Assembly: GCA_007922195.1 (NCBI GenBank)
Contig: ML681995.1
Location: 21,611,722 to 21,675,721 of the forward strand
Direction of reading: 5' to 3'
Source of the DNA: Podocnemis expansa
Taxonomy: Eukaryota > Chordata > Testudines > Podocnemididae
DNA length: 64,000 nucleotides
In this document: piece by piece, positions 59,338 through 64,000 of the stretch
Layout: every line of letters starts with the position of its first letter
Numbering within the stretch: position 1 is the first letter of the stretch
The notes under the pieces: generated by a model
What the model saw: the letters and a program-made list of their open reading frames with translations, nothing else
Told to the model about the DNA's origin: nothing
Database searches by the model: none
Program-made: the position numbers and the translations under genes

Positions 59338-59801
59338 CAAACTGTGGCTCGGGAGCCACATGCAGTTCTTGAATTAAAATCTTACAGCTCCCAGAAGAAT
59401 GTCAGCAAATCAATTTTGGAAAGCAGCCCCAGCCTAGGAGTTCAGGAGGAGGTCAGGCAGTGGGGAGAAGTGTGGCATGGTTGGGGATGGCAGGGAGACG
59501 TGCAGCATGGTCAGGATTTTAAAAACCTCACCAGTAGCCTGCAGTCCTCTACATCAAGCAGCAGCTAAGTTTTTACTGTGTAGGGCTGATTTTCATGGTA
59601 ATCTTAAGTAATTATTAGAATCTGACATTAGTAGGATCAATATTTGTTCTCTTTTTACAATAAAATTAAAGTGTGCAATGAATTTTAAACTTAGTAGTTT
59701 TGGAGTAAGTAAAAGTATATGGCTATATGCCTCAGTGCAGCGCTCAAAAGTTTAATAATCAACCTGCGTAGCTCTTGAATTCCATAAGTTTGGCCACCCT
59801 G
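59338..59801. mobile_element. hAT-type MITE (464 bp)
   Basis: The ends CAGGCGTGGCCAAACT and AGTTTGGCCACCCTG are inverted repeats with 8-bp flanks ATCTAGAT and GTCTAGAT (7 of 8 match). Internal GAGCCACATGCAGTTCTTGA is characteristic of this family. There is no coding content. Confidence 0.88.
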
Positions 59802-60844
59802 GTCTAGATTCTTTGAATAGGACTGAGTACCAAGAAAACAATCAGTAAATAGGAAGGGAAAGCATTGGTGCAGTGACACTACTAAGCAAATACAGCTGCA
59901 GTTTAATCAGACAAAATTTAGCCTACTAATATATGACATTTGCATTAGAGGAAAGAAAATAAAAACAAACTATTTGATGTGGCAAGCAGTAAAAATAGAA
60001 GGGGCATGATTAAGAGAAGCACAAAAAGGAAACAAAAAGATTTCTAATTTGGTGGATGGGAATCATCCCTGGATTCACCAGCTTAAGTGATCAACCACTG
60101 ACATGCCAGAGGGAAGGAAGTCAATACGAATAGAGTAAAATTTCATCCAATGAGCTTTTCCTCGAGGAAAGTGACTTGAAATTGACTCAGCCACTCATAC
60201 ATTTTTTTCCCATATTGAGCTATAATGTCAGTTTCAGTTTCTTAACCCTGAATGTTTTCCACGGTCTAGAGGGAGCCAACTGTGACAACACATTATAAGA
60301 TTGCTTCAAGATACAATCTGTAGGTTTTCTTCAAACTTCAGAAACTTTCAGGGTAAAAAATATCATGAAAAAAATCATAATAAATTTTTAAAACTGAGAA
60401 TTCATGGACCAACTCACCACTGAACTCACTCTTTTGTACTTTGTGGTATTGCACCTGTTCTTATCATATTAGTGATGCCAATGGTTTGAGGTCTTTATTC
60501 TCTCCATGTAGTTTACACAATTAATGGTATTTTCAGAAACTGCACTGTTCTGTTTTGGTTTTCTTTTTCATTCATATATTAGAAGAAATTCACTAGGCAG
60601 GGCACTCGATATTGCCTTTCAACACCTTTCCACGGTTGGAAGTGAGATGTGCTCATGCACACGTGCTCACAAGGAATGAACTTCACACTTGTGCAAAGGG
60701 CCTCCCCAATGCCTTTACACCACTAACACCAAGATGTACAGGCAGTGACCACATAGTTTGTTATATGTGCATTCTTCTCCATGTAAGTATTGGCACCTTT
60801 ACTTCTTTCCTAAGGTGTTTTGGGGTTCCAAATAGAGGTATGCA
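59802..60844. other. Unassigned AT-rich sequence
   Basis: No gene or recognised repeat. Confidence 0.3.
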
Positions 60845-61440
60845 TAGATTTTAAAGCCAGAAGGGAACATGAGATCATCTAATCTGACCTGCTGTGTAAC
60901 ACGGAACATGGAATTTCATCATAAATAAAGCACAGATTTTATAAAGGTACCCACTCTTAAACTGAAGACACCAAGGGTTTGGTACCTTATTCTAATGGTT
61001 AAGAACTTTATTCTCAAATTTTGTGTTTTATATTTTTTTTAAAATTTGAATTGCCTGGTTTTAATCTCCAGTCATTGGTTCTTTTTCTGCCTTTTTCCAT
61101 GAGATGAAAGAGACTTTTAGTAGCTGGTGTTCTCTGCCTGTGAAATTAGTTGTGTGTTCTCATCATCCCCTTTCAGCCCCCCTTTTTCATAAGCTAAGCA
61201 GAAATCTTTGACTGTCTAACTGTAAGGCAAACTCTTGAAAAAATTTTATGGCTATTTTCTGCAACCTCTCCAAGTTCTCAACATTCTTTCAAAAATTGTG
61301 GACACCGAAACTGCATACTATGTTCAAGTGTAGGTCTCACACTCACCAGTGTCATTTACAGAGGTAAGATAACCTCCAAACTCCTCACTACTATCCTGTT
61401 TATACATTCAAAGTTTTCATTAGCTCTCATTAGGGAAATG
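60845..61440 (-). mobile_element. Old CR1 3' region, minus strand
   Basis: From the left: AAAGCCAGAAGGGAACATGA, GATCATCTAATCTGACCTGC, then CTCTCCAAGTTCTCAACATT, TTGTGGACACCGAAACTGCA and TACAGAGGTAAGATAACCTC. This matches the reverse strand of an old CR1 3' region. It is diverged, with no coding remnant I can read. Confidence 0.75.
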
Positions 61441-62122
61441 CAGAAAATGTCTTGGGGAAAATAAACAGCACTTCCAGGAAGAGGATCAAAAATGACACCT
61501 CTAAATTCCAGCTCCAATTTCATGGTGAAGTATCACCCTCGTGAATCTGTTAACCTTCTAACCTGCCTCCCCTGACCATTGCCATTCTTGTGGGTATGTT
61601 TGCAGAAGCATTACTCATTTTAACGGAGATCTGAAGCAAATAGCAATCTTTCAGTGTTACCCAACATACTCCTGACAACATAACACAATCAGACAATACA
61701 GACAATAATGTGAAGCAGCTACGTATGCTTGACAGAGCTACTTATGTTTTGAGATCTAAAGTTAAACTTTGTGTGTACTTTAATGGGACAGATACGGTAG
61801 CTTAATCCAGCTGTTTAAGTCTAACAAATCTGAAAGTTTGTCTCTCAGGTTTTCTTATCTTTAGGCATTTTAAAAATTAATAGATGGAGAACAGAGTGAA
61901 CAGGTATGGAAACAGCATACAGATAGGGTTTATATCTCTTCTGGGTGAGGTGTGAAAACAAAAACAGACTGTGCTAGACAGCATGATTTTTACTGGTTTT
62001 TAAAATATCTTTCTGTTTCATTGGTTACTCATTCTTCCTCAAAGCACATAAAGGTCCTAATCCTGTATCACTTAATGCAGTGGGAACTTGCTGTTGACTT
62101 CAATGGAAGCAGACTGAAACCC
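61441..62122. other. Unassigned sequence
   Basis: Apart from a foldback half at 62075-62120 (CTGTTGACTTCAATGGAAGC), nothing is recognised. Confidence 0.3.
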
Positions 62123-62125
62123 TAA

Positions 62126-62545
62126 AGCTACTTCTACACTGGCAAGTTAGTACAAATTAAGGAGGCTTAATTCAAACAAACTTTTTACCTGTCTACATCA
62201 GGCTTTCGTTAGTTCAGACTAAGGAATTCCTTAATTCGAACCAATGAATGTTTAGTTCGAATGAGTAACCACTGCCAGTTAGTTCTAACTAAGCATTTAG
62301 TTCGACCATTAGTTTGAACAAAGTACGGTAGAGACTAGGACTAATCCTTAGTTCAAACTTCATAAGTTCAAACTAAGGGCAGTTAGTTCAAATTAACAAA
62401 GTGGACGAATTCAGACTAATGTTAGTTTGAACTAGGCCATGTTGTTAGTTCGAAATAATAAGTTTGCGGTTAGTTTGAACTAACCGCAAACTTATTAGTT
62501 CAAACTAACAAATTTGAACTAACTTTGCTTAATGTAGACATAGCT
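62126..62545. mobile_element. Harbinger-type MITE, family A (420 bp)
   Basis: The ends AGCTACTTCTACAC and AATGTAGACATAGCT are flanked by a perfect TAA duplication (62123-62125 and 62546-62548). The interior is composed of TTAGTTCGAACTAA-type palindromes, several with an intact TCGA centre, including a larger hairpin (GCGGTTAGTTTGAACTAACCGC near 62466-62487). Confidence 0.92.
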
Positions 62546-62635
62546 TAAGAGTTTAACTGTCTACTTCAGTTCTTCCTCTTTACTGAATGTGGAGGGAAAA
62601 AAACAATAGTACATAGATTCGAGTACATTCACTAG

Positions 62636-63074
62636 GGCTATGTCTACACTGGCAATTAGTCCAGACTAAGGAGGTTTAGTCCAGACTAATTTAGCCCATG
62701 GGTACACTAGCCTTTGCCTAGTTCGAACTAATAAATTTCTTAGTTCAGACTAAGGAATGCCTAGTTTGAACTAGTAAGTACCAAGCTTAGTTCGGACTTC
62801 CACACTTAGTTTGAACTTTAGTTCAAACTAGGCATGGGCAAGAACCAAACTAAGGCTTAGTTCAAACTTAAGAAGTTCGAACTAAGCCATTAGTTTGAAT
62901 TAAAAATGTGTTCTAGTTCTAACTAAGTGTTAGTTCAAACTAGATTGTGTGGTTAGTTCAAACTAAAAAGTTCCTGGTTTGTTCAAACTAACTGCTGGTT
63001 AGTTCAAACTTATCTTGAGTTTCTTAGTTCAGACTTGGAAGTCCAAATTAATATTGGCAGATGTAGACATAGCC
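62636..63074. mobile_element. Harbinger-type MITE, family A (439 bp), inserted in a MIR-like SINE
   Basis: The ends GGCTATGTCTACACT and TGTAGACATAGCC are flanked by a perfect TAG duplication (62633-62635 and 63075-63077). The interior is again TAGTTCGAACTA arrays. The flanking text CACTAG | GGTACTGGACTGGGAGTC shows the MIR-like SINE it interrupted. Confidence 0.94.
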
Positions 63075-63205
63075 TAGGGTACTGGACTGGGAGTCAGGGA
63101 ACCTGAGCATTGTAATGGCTTTGCATTTAGACTTTGTGTTTGATATTTCTTTGTCTTAGTTCCCCATCTGTAATACAGAAATTTTATTTATGCATCTTTG
63201 TAAGT
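63075..63205 (+). repeat. MIR/CORE-like SINE fragment
   Basis: GGTACTGGACTGGGAGTCAG and TTAGTTCCCCATCTGTAATA follow the forward strand of the MIR-like SINE. Its first bases lie left of the MITE at about 62625-62635. Confidence 0.7.
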
Positions 63206-63216
63206 GGCCTTGCAGG

Positions 63217-63267
63217 GGGGGTGGGGTGTGTGTGCACATGTGTGTGTGCACATGTGTGCACGCGTGT
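63217..63267 (+). repeat. GT-rich imperfect microsatellite
   Basis: A G-run followed by GTGTGTGTGCACATGTGTG-type alternation with CACATG interruptions. Confidence 0.9.
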
Positions 63268-63955
63268 TAATTTAAGTAGTATTTAAATAAAATATTTTCT
63301 TCTGCTGTTTCTTGGTTTTGTCAAAGACTGAAGTGAGATCAGAACTTGGCACAATCATGGATTTCTCCTCATTATAACAAGGAATCTAATGAGAATCAGA
63401 AATGGTAATATTCCTATTAACCCATTCTAATTAACATCTATTACAATTTTAATCTTGTGATCTTCCTTGGATGCTTCAATGGAATTTTAAAAGGCATTTC
63501 ATTTTAAATGGAAATGAAAGCATGCCATAATAAATTCAAGTTATTGGAGCCTTTTCAAATGTAATGGGTAAAAAGAGAGGAATTATGTTTGTTTATTTTT
63601 TTAAAATCTATAACAATGTGCAAGTTTTGCCCTCTGTGAGTATGTATAATAGAACAGGAAAAATCCATCCACTGAAGTAAATGGTATTTCACCTTAGACT
63701 AATATAATCCAGCAACTATGATTTATATATAAATACTGTCAGGAGAATATTCTATCTGCATATCTATATATCTATCCATACTAAAATCCTCCATGCTTTA
63801 TTTACCCTTCAAACTGTCCTTTGCAATAAACCTTGAAGAAACAGGACTTACAATGTGTCCTAAACATGAACAGGTTTGGATTCAGTTGGATAAAGAAATG
63901 ACAAGAGATTAGTCTTCCAGGTTAATTTTATGAACACACACACATATATAGATGG

Positions 63956-63956
<1 letters not shown>
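63268..63956. other. Unassigned AT-rich sequence
   Basis: No gene or recognised repeat. Confidence 0.3.

Positions 63957-64000
<44 letters not shown>
63957..64000 (+). repeat. (GT)n microsatellite running off the window
   Basis: Uninterrupted GT dinucleotides to the last base; the true length is unknown. Confidence 0.97.

Overview
The window looks like intergenic or intronic DNA from a sauropsid vertebrate, most likely a turtle (a crocodilian is the main alternative). It is AT-rich, with no convincing host protein-coding exon, tRNA, rRNA or CRISPR array. The identifiable content is transposable elements: CR1 LINEs, Penelope-like elements (PLEs) with a GIY-YIG domain, PIF/Harbinger elements, hAT MITEs, one LTR retroelement, and short foldback and MIR-like repeats. 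The taxon call rests on this CR1 + PLE-tail + Harbinger/hAT mixture and is an inference.

Layout. 1-0.8 kb: end of a palindrome-rich MITE inserted in a PLE. 1.8 kb: hAT MITE. 3.7-4.7 kb: GC-rich repeat with a small tandem array, possibly an old LTR element. 6.8-9.0 kb: minus-strand CR1 split by two Harbinger-type MITEs. 11.5-12.8 kb: minus-strand PLE encoding the end of its RT linker and GIY-YIG region, carrying an hAT MITE with a perfect 8-bp duplication. 13.5-15.1 kb: LTR, primer-binding site and short gag-like ORF followed by an inverted LTR fragment, the whole unit flanked by ATTA. 16.6 kb: MITE. 22.7-24.6 kb: plus-strand CR1 split by a palindromic PLE-tail element. 30.7 kb: hAT MITE with an internal minisatellite. 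34.4-35.5 kb: PLE palindrome and a 729-bp MITE with a large hairpin. 39.3-40.0 kb: PLE palindrome split by a MITE. 48.2-50.3 kb: MITE containing a PLE insertion and a second MITE. 55.5-59.2 kb: full-length but dead Harbinger element with transposase (+) and Myb/SANT-like gene (-). 59.3 kb: hAT MITE. 60.8 kb: CR1. 62.1-63.1 kb: two MITEs of one family. The gaps, especially 40.5-48.2 and 50.3-55.5 kb, hold sequence I mostly cannot assign.

Two patterns stand out. First, several Harbinger-type families with similar ends (GGCTATGTCTACAC-like, 3-bp target duplications) are filled with short palindromes; each family has its own palindrome, but all share a TCGA centre, often decayed to TTGA/TCAA. The autonomous-type element at 55.5 kb has the same architecture. 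Second, PLE 3' tails occur here as head-to-head palindromes flanked by 13-14-bp target duplications, so they inserted as single units. The nested insertions give a relative order of activity: CR1 and PLE first, Harbinger-type MITEs later, with some PLE palindromes younger than CR1.
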